DNA of 64,000 bases, taken from the NCBI GenBank assembly GCA_013397865.1, contig VZTI01004112.1:372001-436000 (forward strand). The letters run 5' to 3'. This stretch comes from Struthidea cinerea. Taxonomy: Eukaryota > Chordata > Aves > Passeriformes > Corcoracidae. A program made the position numbers and the translations under genes. Shown here one piece after another: positions 37,801 to 48,000 of this stretch. The stretch's first letter is position 1. The number at the start of each line of letters is the position of its first letter. The notes beneath the pieces were generated by a model, which saw only the letters and a list, made by a program, of their open reading frames with translations, ran no database searches and was not told the origin of the DNA.

Positions 37801-39230
37801 AAACACATTTCTAGAGTCCTTGCTTCTTATCTGCATGAGATTGTGGAAATCTTCTTGCTGTTCAAGTTAAAAAAACACACAAACAAACAGAAAATGCAAA
37901 TCAAAACAATGATTAAACAACCATTGACACTTTCGTACAGGTGTGACCAGTCCTGGTTTCAACTATGAAGTAAGCCTATTTGTCACTTGTCTATGTCTCA
38001 GCTGGCCTTGCTTTCTAAAAGAATGCAGACTAAAAAGCCACAAAGGCAATGGCTACAGTGATGAGAAATTCTATACAACACTAGTGGGTCAGTAGATCAA
38101 AATAGTTCTTACTAATGTCACTATCTCTGTGATAATCTATTTAGGACTAAATTCAAGATTTCTTAAATTATCCTTAACTTTCATGTGATTTGAAGGTGTC
38201 TGAAGGATTAGTCTGAACCTGATGTCCCCTTAGAAGGTAGAATATATTTCATCTGCAGCCGGAGGAGGTCTTCCACTTAAATTTCTTCATGGGTGATCTG
38301 GCACACATCACCAGTAGTCTGTGAACCTACAGAGCAAGTACTGCTGATAGGGGGGTTGAGTTCAAAATGGTGCTCCATTTCATCCTAATCTGCTCAGCCA
38401 AAGTACTTCAAGTACAGAGCAACTTGCCTCATATAAAGATTTTGGCTAAGCTTTTCAAAACGAAGACTGAAAGAAGACCAGACATATTGTAAAAAGGATA
38501 TTTTGTTCCTATAAAGCTACATAATGAAATATTCTTGAATCTATTCAGCAAAAGGCTTGATTAAAGCCAGAAACTCCTAGTTTAATCATGATGAATACAA
38601 ATTTAAAATTAAATGCAGTCTTTTTTCATGATCGTCACTGTGGGAACAAATTATTGGATCCCTTTGTATTTAGCTCAAATAGCGTTAGCCATCTGATATA
38701 GAGACCTGAAAACTTTGTCATGTTTAGAGGTACATGAGATGAAGTACTCTGCAGTCTCTGCATTTGACGCTGGATTTGACTGGAGTCCCTTTCACTGGCT
38801 AGAGCTGACCAAGCTCAATGTCCACATGATTCAAACTAAAATTATCCTGGAGGACGTAACTATGAAAGTCTTTCTTTTATTTGGCCTGTTAGAGTCCTAA
38901 AGGCTTGAAGTAGCCTGTTAGAGAAGGGAAGTCAGACCAGAAGACCTTTACTTGTTCTAACATTGGTCCTATTTATAAATGATCCACATGAAAGACTGGG
39001 CAAGTGACAACAGTGATAGGGAAATCAGGAAAGGTAAAACATTTTCTGGAAGACAGAAAATACAAAGCAATGACACCTTCTGCTTTAGACAGAGGTGTCA
39101 GCACAATTAGCTCCTCTTCTGCAGGCATCATCTAAATATCCTTGAAAGCCTTATTCCTACATTTTCTTTGCTTTATTTCGATGAGAAGTTAAAGAGGCTT
39201 CAAACCCCACACAAGATTTAATTACTGAAA
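34832..39230. other. Unique AT-rich non-coding DNA
   Basis: No gene or transposon recognised. The interval 35450-35750 is somewhat more GC-rich than its neighbours, with no reading frame of note. Short A-rich runs occur near 36.9 kb. Confidence 0.55.
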
Positions 39231-39232
39231 AT

Positions 39233-39442
39233 GTTTGGGGTTTATATTTTTGGGGGCTTTTTGGGGGTATTTTTTTGTTTGTTTTGTTTGTTTGTTTGTT
39301 TTGTTTTTTGTTTTGTTTTGGTTTGTTTGTTTGTCTTCTTTTTTTTTTGTTGTTGTTGTTGTTGTTGTCTGTTTTCTTTGTGGTGTTTTGTTAGTGTTTT
39401 TTGGTTGGCTTTGTGGGGGTTTTTTGTCCTTAAAAAAAAAAA
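39233..39442. repeat. T/G-only low-complexity tract ending in an A run
   Basis: For about 200 bases the plus strand is almost only T and G, made of (TTTTG)n, (TTTG)n, a (TTG)7-like run at about 39348-39368 and several G4-G5 runs. It closes with an A11 run at about 39432-39442. Open frames here (rich in F, V, C, L or K, Q, N) are artefacts of composition. Confidence 0.95.
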
Positions 39443-40963
39443 GGCAATAAAGGAGCAGAAAGGAACAGTTTCAGGTGAAGTTGAAGCTTTCACAGTTACT
39501 CACATATCTTTAATGCAGGGTGTAACGAGGCCTTCAGTACCAACTCTCCAAGTGCACTCCCTGCTGTGGCATTCTCACTGCCTCAAAATAGCTCAGTGTG
39601 CAGTGCAGAGATACTAGTCTTTAATTAGAGACCAGAACAGTTTCAACATATGGGTCCAGATTCTATTCAAAGCAACTGTACTACAAGTGCACAATCCACC
39701 TTTTGTTGAGTTCAGCAGAAACATAACCTCCTGCCTTCAGTCTGGATATAATACAACCCTCCCAAAAAACAGTGTAAGTCACAGTGGGGTGAATAATCAA
39801 GACTCAGACTATTAACTAAAGTAACTGTTTACTGAAGTTTGTAAAAACCCTTTCCTTCACCTCTTTATAACCAGACTGCCAGTCTGGAGCAGGGCCCAGA
39901 GGTTCACCTTCTGTTCCTATAGGGCTTGTTGGACAGCAGTGCAGGAATTTAAAAAGAAAAAATCTGAAACAATAATGAGGTTTTTGTGTGTGTGCAATCA
40001 CTATAAACAAAGCTCATTTACAACAAAAGAAAAAAAAGAAAGGGATCTGCATAACATTAGGATGAAGTAGTGTGGTGTAAGCTTGAAATATCATTGAACT
40101 TTGGTTGTAGTGAGGTCAAGGGTGGACCTGCCAAGAAGAGAGAAGCTCTCCCTGCTGCAAGATGCCTGTAAGGTCCAGGCTCTGGGTTTGGACCTACATC
40201 CCCTCACTTCCTCCCTCCACCCCACCTCCTCTCCCCAGACTCCCACCTCAAATTAAAGTCTTTAAGGAAAAGAAAACCAAATTGCCTTTGCTTTGGTTTT
40301 CTCTACAAAAGCTAAGTTGCAGGGTGGCTGTTTTATCTTCCATCTGGCAGTCCCATCAATTGACCTAACGGCCTTGGTCAGGACAGGGTGAACTGATACA
40401 CAATCTGATGCTCCAAAAATGCTGCAGGCAAGAGCACACAGTGACCGCCTGCCCAACAGTTGTAATTAAGGCGGTTGGGAATGTAGCACATACCAAGGTT
40501 TTATTTGAAGAAGACATGAGAAACTCACTAAAAAAGATTTGTGTGTTTATTTCCAATTTGACAAGTAAAGGTAAAGCAGCTTACAGCTTTGAAAATTCCC
40601 GACAGTCTTCATAGACCAACTGTGAAGACATTAAAAGCACCTTTAAACTGGGATGATAGCAGTAAATGAAGGTCTTTTCTTTGCTAGTTGTGGTTGCTAA
40701 AGAGATAGTTCTCTGAGAATGATAAGTATCAGTCCAGATTAATGAGGTATTTTAGGGTGTCATTATTACTGTGCAGGAAATAAAGTGTGCTGAAGACTGC
40801 ATGAAGAGAAAAAGCTTTTCTCCTGAACAGCAAATGCAGTATCCAAATATATCAGGAATGCTACAACTAGTGGTCTAAACAGAAATTTCACAGAAAATGT
40901 GATTTAATGGGCTACTCCGTTATTCATATTTCTACTAACAAGTATTGGCTTTGCCTTCCAGAC
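39443..40963. other. Unique non-coding DNA
   Basis: Nothing recognised. A pyrimidine-rich stretch (cccctcacttcctccctccaccccacctcc region) lies near 40.2 kb. Confidence 0.5.
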
Positions 40964-40980
40964 ATCCTACCTGGTAGGAT
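40964..40980. repeat. 8-bp-arm perfect palindrome with 1-base centre
   Basis: ATCCTACC-t-GGTAGGAT, lying just upstream of the LTR at 41.0 kb. Confidence 0.9.
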
Positions 40981-40999
40981 CAAAACCTGATAAGTTGTT

Positions 41000-41492
41000 A
41001 CTGGCACAGTGTATGAGCTGTTGTTCCAGTTCTGGCCCAGATCAGCAGGAGGGCGTGTGGTCACGACATTCTGTTATTCAATGTCATCTTATGCCACAGC
41101 CAGAGGAAGGGGAAAAGGACTCCTTGTTTCCACTCGGGAATAGGAGTGGTGGATGGAGCCGTCAGAGTAGGTGCCACCAGCTGTGGCCACGTTCTTTCAT
41201 GTCTGGTCAGGCTCAGTGACCATTTTGCATGTAAATCACCTTTTTTTTTGTACACTTTTGTTATCAATATTGCAGCTGTTACTGTTCATTTTCTTACCTT
41301 GTTGCTGTTTCCAGTAAATTGTTGCTATCTCAACCTGTAATTTACACCTTTCTGTGTCGCCAGTTCTCAAGCCCAGATCTGGAGTGGGAAGGGGAAGGAG
41401 AAAGCAGGCGGAGCAAGTGGGTGGTGTGTGGTTTTGGAGAGTTGGGAAGGGGGGATCACTAAATTGGGGAATGCCATTCCTAAACTGTGACA
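41000..41492 (+). mobile_element. Avian ERV-type LTR (5' edge uncertain)
   Basis: The 3' half matches a common bird LTR: 'cttaccttgttgctgtttcc', 'agtaaattgttgctatctca', 'acctgtaatttacacctttc', 'gtgtcgccagttctc', 'gtgggaaggggaaggagaaa' and the terminal 'cctaaactgtgaca', with the CA end at 41491-41492. The poly(A)-signal region is a degraded 'agtaaa' at about 41313. The 5' half is less certain and probably truncated or diverged. No retroviral coding region adjoins it. Confidence 0.72.
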
Positions 41493-41682
41493 CCTGTTCC
41501 ATGAAAAACCTTCTTAAATAGTTCAGTGTATATAAAAGTTTTCCATGATAAAATGCAGCCTTAACAAATTGTCCTAAATCAGACTAACCTTTGGATAATA
41601 AGGCATGTCCCTTTAATCTCTCATTTTGTCTTATATCTGCTGTATTACTTCAAGACACTTTTCAGAGAATGCTTACCATAAC

Positions 41683-41831
41683 AAAAAACCAAAACAAAAC
41701 AAAACAAAGCAACAACAACAACAAACAAAAACAAAACCAAACCAAACCAAACCAAAACAAAACAAAAAAAAAAAAAAAAAACCACCAAAAAAAAAAAAAA
41801 AAATTCCCAAANAAAAAAAAAGCAAAGAATT
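41683..41831. repeat. A/C-rich low-complexity tract with one N
   Basis: (AAAAC)n, (CAA)n, (AACC)n and long A runs fill about 150 bases. The only ambiguous base of the window, N at 41812, lies in this homopolymer-rich part, which suggests uncertain base calling or assembly. Overlapping frames here are artefacts. Confidence 0.95.
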
Positions 41832-43039
41832 CCCAAACAATCATCTACACGTCAGAAAATCGATTCAATTCAAGCCTGATAAAAATTTATCTATGCAACA
41901 AATGAGTTTATGATGCTCATTGTACTTTCACAAGACAAAATCCTTCACCTGGAGAACAGTCTTTTCTCCCTACTGAAAAGCCAAGTTTAGAAAACAGCTA
42001 TTACATGAGAGAATTAAGTGAGAAGAGCAGCCTACTATAAAAGCAAGACAAAAAGACAAACAGCCACAGTAATTTTGCAAGGGGAATTTTGTTAGTAACT
42101 TAAGAGATGATGACTTCAACATCATCTTAAAATGATTCACTGTATCTGTATCAATCTTTTCCTATGATAAGAGCCTCCATGCAATTATAACAAGGTCATC
42201 TTTCTGGAGAACCTTGTAAGGTAAAAAAGGCAGAAGATTTTCCTTGCTTGTGATGATTACCCAGTGAATACACTCAAAGCATCTGAAATGAGAGCCTGCA
42301 TTTTTCAGCTGTGTTTGTGTTTGTTCAGATACTCATCTGTTCCCTTGTGGTGAAAACACAAAATGTACAGTAATATGTAATGTCATCCTTTAGCCACAAC
42401 AGTCGTGGCTCATGCCCAATTAAAGTGTTTCCTTTTGCAAAAGAGACAGCATTCATTTTCTGTACCCCACCTAGTTATTAAATGAATGGTCATCAGGTTT
42501 AAGCATCAATTTATCAAGCCTGCTTATCCAAAAGGCACTGCAGGCAGCACAGTGCCGCTGTCCACACTGTGATCCGTCAGTACTGGATCACTCAGCCCAG
42601 GACATTTCCATCACTTCTATACATGGGGCACTGAGACCCCATTTGTCACTTGGAGCATTTGTGACTACACAGTAGTTGGTCTAGGAAGAAGACTTGAGAA
42701 GATCAAATTTGACTTGACAAGCTCAGGATGAGACTTAGACTGAAAAATTCACCCTTGTACTGAAAAGTGAGTACCCATGGGGTATTCTGAAGGGAGTATT
42801 TGTTTATTTTGTTTAAAATATATAATCCTTAACCTCAAGTGAGTTTAGCTTTGGCTAATTTGACAAACTAAAAACAACTCTGATATCAGATACTCCTAAC
42901 ATGCTTGCTCAGAAAGCGAAAAATCCTACTAGTTCTTTATAGGGCATATGGAAACATAAAACACAGGTCAGAAGGTGACATGGACATACAGTGCTCATGA
43001 TACTGAGAGAGCCACTGCAGCACGCACTGCAGAGTGCCT
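41832..43039. other. Unique AT-rich non-coding DNA
   Basis: No gene seen. A perfect inverted repeat lies at 42569-42591. Confidence 0.55.
42569..42591. repeat. 7-bp-arm inverted repeat
   Basis: GTGATCC-gtcagtact-GGATCAC: perfect arms and a 9-base loop. Confidence 0.85.
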
Positions 43040-43243
43040 TGGAATCGCAGAACCAGAATGGTTCAGGTTCGAAAGGATCTTAAAGATCCTCTAGTTCCAA
43101 TCCCCCTGCCATTGGCAGGGACATCTTCCTCAAAATCCCATTGAACCTGGTCTTGAACACTTCCAGGGATGGGGTATCCAGAATTTCTCTCGAGAAACTG
43201 TTCCACTCTCTGAGTAAAGAATTTCTTTCTAACATCTGCATCA
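43040..43243 (-). mobile_element. CR1 LINE 3' end, antisense
   Basis: About 200 bases read as a reversed CR1 3' region: 'ggaatcgcagaaccagaatg' (decayed terminal repeat), 'cctctagttccaatccccctg', 'ccattggcagggacatcttc', 'ccagggatggggtatccag', 'gaaactgttccactctctgag' and 'aaagaatttctttctaacatc'. Identity to the remembered consensus is fairly good. Confidence 0.92.
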
Positions 43244-43789
43244 GTCAAGGCACCAATGGACAAGAAACTACTTTAAAGGTCATCACTTCAAGTAACAGAA
43301 GTGGCCAACAGCACTTTACCCACTTGGTTGGATGAGTGCTTTGCAGGGCAGCCAGGTGGCATTTATGCCTTGTATGACTGTTACCTGTTACAGTCTACCT
43401 GACAATTAAGCTGTGGAGTGCATAGCAATAAGGGTACAAAATGTAGCACAGAGCAGTTGCTCCCATATTTTTGCTATTATCACAAATTTAGTAATTTGCT
43501 ATTGAAGCCTAGGTTTCCAGCTGTTGGAAGTTTTCTGTGTTAAAGTTCAAATTTTAATGAATATAAGCAACGAAACAATTTAATTGGAAGGGCTGTATTT
43601 GATTTAATAATGTGAGATATTCTCTTCACAGTGCAGAATGCTACTAGATTTTTAATCTAATGTAAGGGTTTTTTTCCATTAATGTGAAATAATGGAAATC
43701 TTAGGTGCATATAATCCGCTTTCAAAGAGCCCTTCAAGTCTTTATGAGTTTCTCTCAACTGAACCATTTATGGTTCAACTGTCATCGGT

Positions 43790-44110
43790 TTGCTCCTGCT
43801 GTGAGTGTTTACTATTTCTATAACGGAGCTGCCACGCACGCCTGCGTACATCTATATATGCACGCACACACACCTGCCTCCTCAGATTTTATTAATGCAG
43901 CTGTGCACGAGCATGTAAAGAGCTATGCCAGGCACAGCATTCGGGAGCACTGTCAAACACACTGGCTAATGGAGAGCGCAGCATATGGCGTGTTAATTGT
44001 CTCACACCGGAGCTGAGATGAGCAAGTGATTAGGAAACGCATTCAAGCTGACAGTAATGTATCAGTTCTGGTATCCCAAAGTATGTGGCTCCTTAGCTGG
44101 GAATCACAGA
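43790..44110. promoter_or_regulatory. Possible conserved non-coding element
   Basis: A non-repetitive stretch that differs from its surroundings in texture: E-box-like CAGCTG and CATATG motifs, TTAAT homeodomain-like cores ('cgtgttaattgtctcacacc') and several CpGs in unique sequence ('cattcgggag', 'gagagcgcag', 'tatggcgtg', 'caccggag', 'aaacgcattc'). This texture is typical of conserved enhancers near developmental genes. Function is inferred from composition only. The 103-codon frame 43705-44016 has no recognised domain and includes a CA-rich low-complexity part. Confidence 0.3.
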
Positions 44111-44659
44111 TAACCTGGAAATGGAAAAGATGCTGAAGCTGTCCTTATCTGGAGGCAGATCAGACATGCAGAACTTCAGTGTAATCACACATAGACCTTA
44201 ATCTCTTCTTTGACTTTTAAGTGACCCAGAAATTTCTGGTCACTTTCTAGAATTTGAAAAGTAAATGTGCTAGATTAAAAATAGCAGTAATAGCTAATAA
44301 AATACGTGAAAGATGGGGTTTAGCTTCTCTCACTAACTAATCCATGTTATTCCTCAAACTGTTTTCCTCTTTACCTCCACTATACTCTTCTCATCAAGCC
44401 CAGAGAGGAACAGATCAGTACTAATGACTCTACAATTTCCCCAGTTATCTTTCCGTTCTCACTGGATTCATGTATAGAGAGCAGCAGTATACAGCTAAAT
44501 CCTCTGTGACAGTCACAGAGAGGCTTTTCAGCCACCAGAGGAAGAGGAAAATCTAACAGCATCCCATTCAGAAGCTCTGTACTTCTAATTCAGACATACT
44601 GAGAGTGGGGGTGAACCAACAATAAAAACAATTTGGAAGCAATAGTTCAGCATGTCAGG

Positions 44660-45045
44660 ACACTTTGTCTAGCTATGCCACTTGCTGTAAATAAAGAGTT
44701 TAGCAGCTCTCACTCCAAGAGCCGAAACACGATGACCAATTATTAAAACAAGTGTTTTGCATAGACATTTCAAATAATGGATGTGCTTTTTGTAATTGCT
44801 TTGCCTAGTCAGTGGAATGCTGTCATCACTTTTGGCCGCTGGTGCATAAATTTACAAACATCATGCAAATGCACTATTTGTAATAAAACTGACTAATGAA
44901 CTTTAAAGGCCAATTATTTCTACATGTCTGCTGGCTCACAGTAATCATGCATCATTCAGATTTACACTTACATACTTGCTGTAGTGCAATTTTAATCACT
45001 TGTTAATATATGGTTTATAATAAGCATCACGAGCAAGCAAGATGG
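44660..45045. promoter_or_regulatory. Candidate conserved non-coding enhancer
   Basis: A unique AT-rich stretch packed with homeodomain- and POU-type sites: a perfect octamer ATGCAAAT at 44863-44870, CAATTATT at 44911-44918, TAATGAA at about 44895, 'cataaattta' at about 44845 and 'ttataataagc' near 45015. Unbroken by repeats, it resembles in texture the conserved non-coding elements of gene deserts around developmental regulators. There is no usable open frame. No target gene lies in the window. Confidence 0.42.
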
Positions 45046-48000
45046 AAAATGGGTTTCTCAGACTCTGAAGGTCTGAAACTTCCAAGATTGGGGTAGAAAG
45101 CAAAATAGAACTCGGAAGCTCTTTCAAAAAATATATACCACAATTCAAATTATAGATAGCTCCCAAAATTCAAGTGCCAAGGACTAGCCACAATATCATC
45201 TCCTGCAGGACTGCAGTGCATGCCTGTGCCCCAGTCCCCGGGGCAAGCTGGGACACTGCTTGAGGGGCTCCTCCTGTGGTGGGGTTGTGCAAGACCTATA
45301 CCTTTGTAAGGATGCAGACTGTTTAGCTGATTTCACAAATGGACAGACCACAGACTGTTGTGAGAGGATGTACGACAAAGTCACGGGGCCCTTGGTTTTT
45401 ACAAACAGGTTTTCTAAGTATCTGAACCTGGCATCTTTTTACTTTTTTTTTTCCTGATGTAGCTCCTACAAAGAGGTTTCAGGCAGGTAGATTGACAGTC
45501 TGCTGGCACATTTCCACAGCCAGCTATTCTTTTTATGTATTGACTTTTCTTGCTTCTCTTTGTGGTTCCTCAACCAAATCAGCATTATCCTAGTTGTTGT
45601 GATAAAAAAGGGTTATGATAATTAAAAACATGAAGCAATTATCATGAGAAGCTAAAGGCTTTCTCCTGACCAGAAAAAGATGGCTTAGAATCAAAGTCAG
45701 TTCCCTATTCTCCGTGGTCTCAGACTGGGGGAAATGTGCTGGCCAGACTGGAATTGCTGTCAATGATTTACCACCAGCAGAGGAGTGGAGTGAACCCCCT
45801 GGGGGCTGCTTCTGACTCTGTCACTGACCTTGGATTAATCCCTTGACTTCTCTACACTTCATCTTACCTATTGCAAGGCTTAACTGTCTCGAGTAGAGAT
45901 TTAGAAGTTTAATTAAATGCCACAAAAATGTTTAAATCCCTTAATATGAGACTGTTCTCTTTTTTTTCTTTCTTTTTAATGTGCCCTGCACTGAAAATAA
46001 CAAGTAAAAGATGTAAACAAACACCTATAAGAAAGTTGTTGTGCTGCTCACTTCACTCAGCATTCACTATCTCTCTGCCAAAAATGAGAGTGCAGACCCA
46101 CTCCTGCTGAGGATGCTGTTTCTGCAGTGAGTGGGGCGGCGGTGAGAGCTTGTCACCTAGCTGATGCTGCATGTAGTGACACTGAAGCCCCCAGGAAATT
46201 CTTCAGGAGAACAGTTTGCTAATGTCACCACTAAAAACTCTCATTAGAAAAATCACTGCTAAGAGTAAATGCCTTCTGTCTTTATACCTCTCTTCCTGTC
46301 TCCTCAGAGCCTGGTATTTCCACTGGGAGCCAGGGAAGTGCAAGAATCTGTCATATTGTCATAACAGAAAGAATTAGAAGAAGCTGCTAGCTCTTGGAGC
46401 ATTTCTCTTTTTTTGTTTTTTCTCTTTTACCTCATAAAGAAAATGATAAAATTTCACCTCAGGAAAGAGAGGAAGTTAGGAATTTGAGGGTGGAAAGATG
46501 AGGATAAATGTCAAAGGTTCATTAGAAACCAATGCTCGGAGAATAAGCTAGAAAAGAATTCAGGTGGAAAAGCAATTGAGCCTTTTCAGAAAGCCCCAAG
46601 CAAGTGGAAAAACCCTTCCTCAGTAATACACATAAGATCAAGGAACACTTAATTAAATCAGTATTTATGTGATTCACTGGGAATCAAACTGTGCCAGTCC
46701 TTGCACAGGCAATTGCATTGGTGCAACAAGGATAGTTTTAGGGACGTGAGGGTGGAGGGACATTGCAGGTAGGTAAATCTGCTCAGGGTAGCAAGGTCAG
46801 GCTGGGTCCTCTAAACCCAGTGCCTGCTTCTGAAACCTTTCCTCTTCCAGCCCACTGGGCAAATTGTCTCCGTTCGCAAAACTCATTCCTCTCCAATTTT
46901 ATTCAATATCAATGCAAAGCCACTCAAGGAGTCTGAGTGACACTTCAAATTAAAATACCAGCAGTACCTTGACAACCAACAGCCCTGTATTTCCTTACAT
47001 CTAATCACAGCAGAACTGTCTTACAGTTTGCTGCTCATAGCTTCAGCATCCTGAGAAAATGCTGATGGAGTAGGCCTCAGGCAAGTGAGAGGTTCGAGCA
47101 AGTAAGAACAGGAAACTTTTGAGAACTTTATTCCCTGTGACCTTATTTTCTATTGATGTCTCCAAGCCACAGTTTTCAGTTCTTTCTGGGCATAAATTCA
47201 GTTTTTGAAGGGTAACACTGTTCCTGCTACTGCAGGAATGGTCTCTCCAGATTGCTAGCTTCTTTGAATCTCCCTGGAAAGGTTAAACCTCACTGCTTTA
47301 ATCCTTTCAAGGTCTTCATCCAAACGCTACATAACAGTGGAATCAACAAAGTCCAAAATAAAACACAATGCAAAAACCAACAGCTATTTTTCCCAAGGGG
47401 CAGGTGATTTCCTTCCTCACCAGATCTTCCTGTTTCTAGTAGTTACTTCCCATTTTTTTCTAGGCTCAGTTTTATTAAGTAAGATAAATATCAGCTCACA
47501 TATTTAACTGCTCCTTTCCCTCAGAACTTTTCTCCATGAGCTTTCTCCAGATGAACAGCAGGGTCTTAAAGACACCCGACCTTGTGTTTGTGTGTTAATC
47601 TACTTAGAAATGGTCTACATCTACATTTAAAGAGACTTCAGAGAAGGCTTGTTGATGCTAAAAAAAGGCAGCACACTCCTCCTTTATAGGTCCTACATCT
47701 GGCTAACAGGTGATGCCTTGCTCTGACCTGCTGGAAGTTGTTCCTGTGCTAGTGATGCTGTGGTGTGTCCCCTTGTTGGGCTTGCCAGAAGGCTTGTCCT
47801 CAAGAAAGCACCCAAGAGGACATCCAGTTACTACAGATATGTTTTAAGACCACAAAAAATCCTTGAGACATGAGATATTCAGCAAAACATATTGCAAACT
47901 CAAAATTAAGTGTCCTCTCTAGCTTACCAGAGAAGAGCTCCTTCTCTCCAGTCTTTGCTCCATCCATCAATTTCTGTTAGTTTCCAAAGTTGCAATAAAT

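Noticed and set aside
39231..39617. Open frame of 128 codons (+) rich in F, V, C and L, with overlapping frames on both strands
   Set aside because: It is produced by the stop-poor T/G repeat. Overlapping frames on both strands show the same effect.
41591..41913. K/N/Q-rich frames and their F/V/L-rich antisense partners
   Set aside because: Composition artefact of the A/C-rich tract, and they cross the N.
43705..44016. 103-codon plus-strand frame overlapping the possible conserved element
   Set aside because: It has no domain and includes a CA-rich low-complexity part. The nucleotide texture fits regulatory DNA better than coding sequence.
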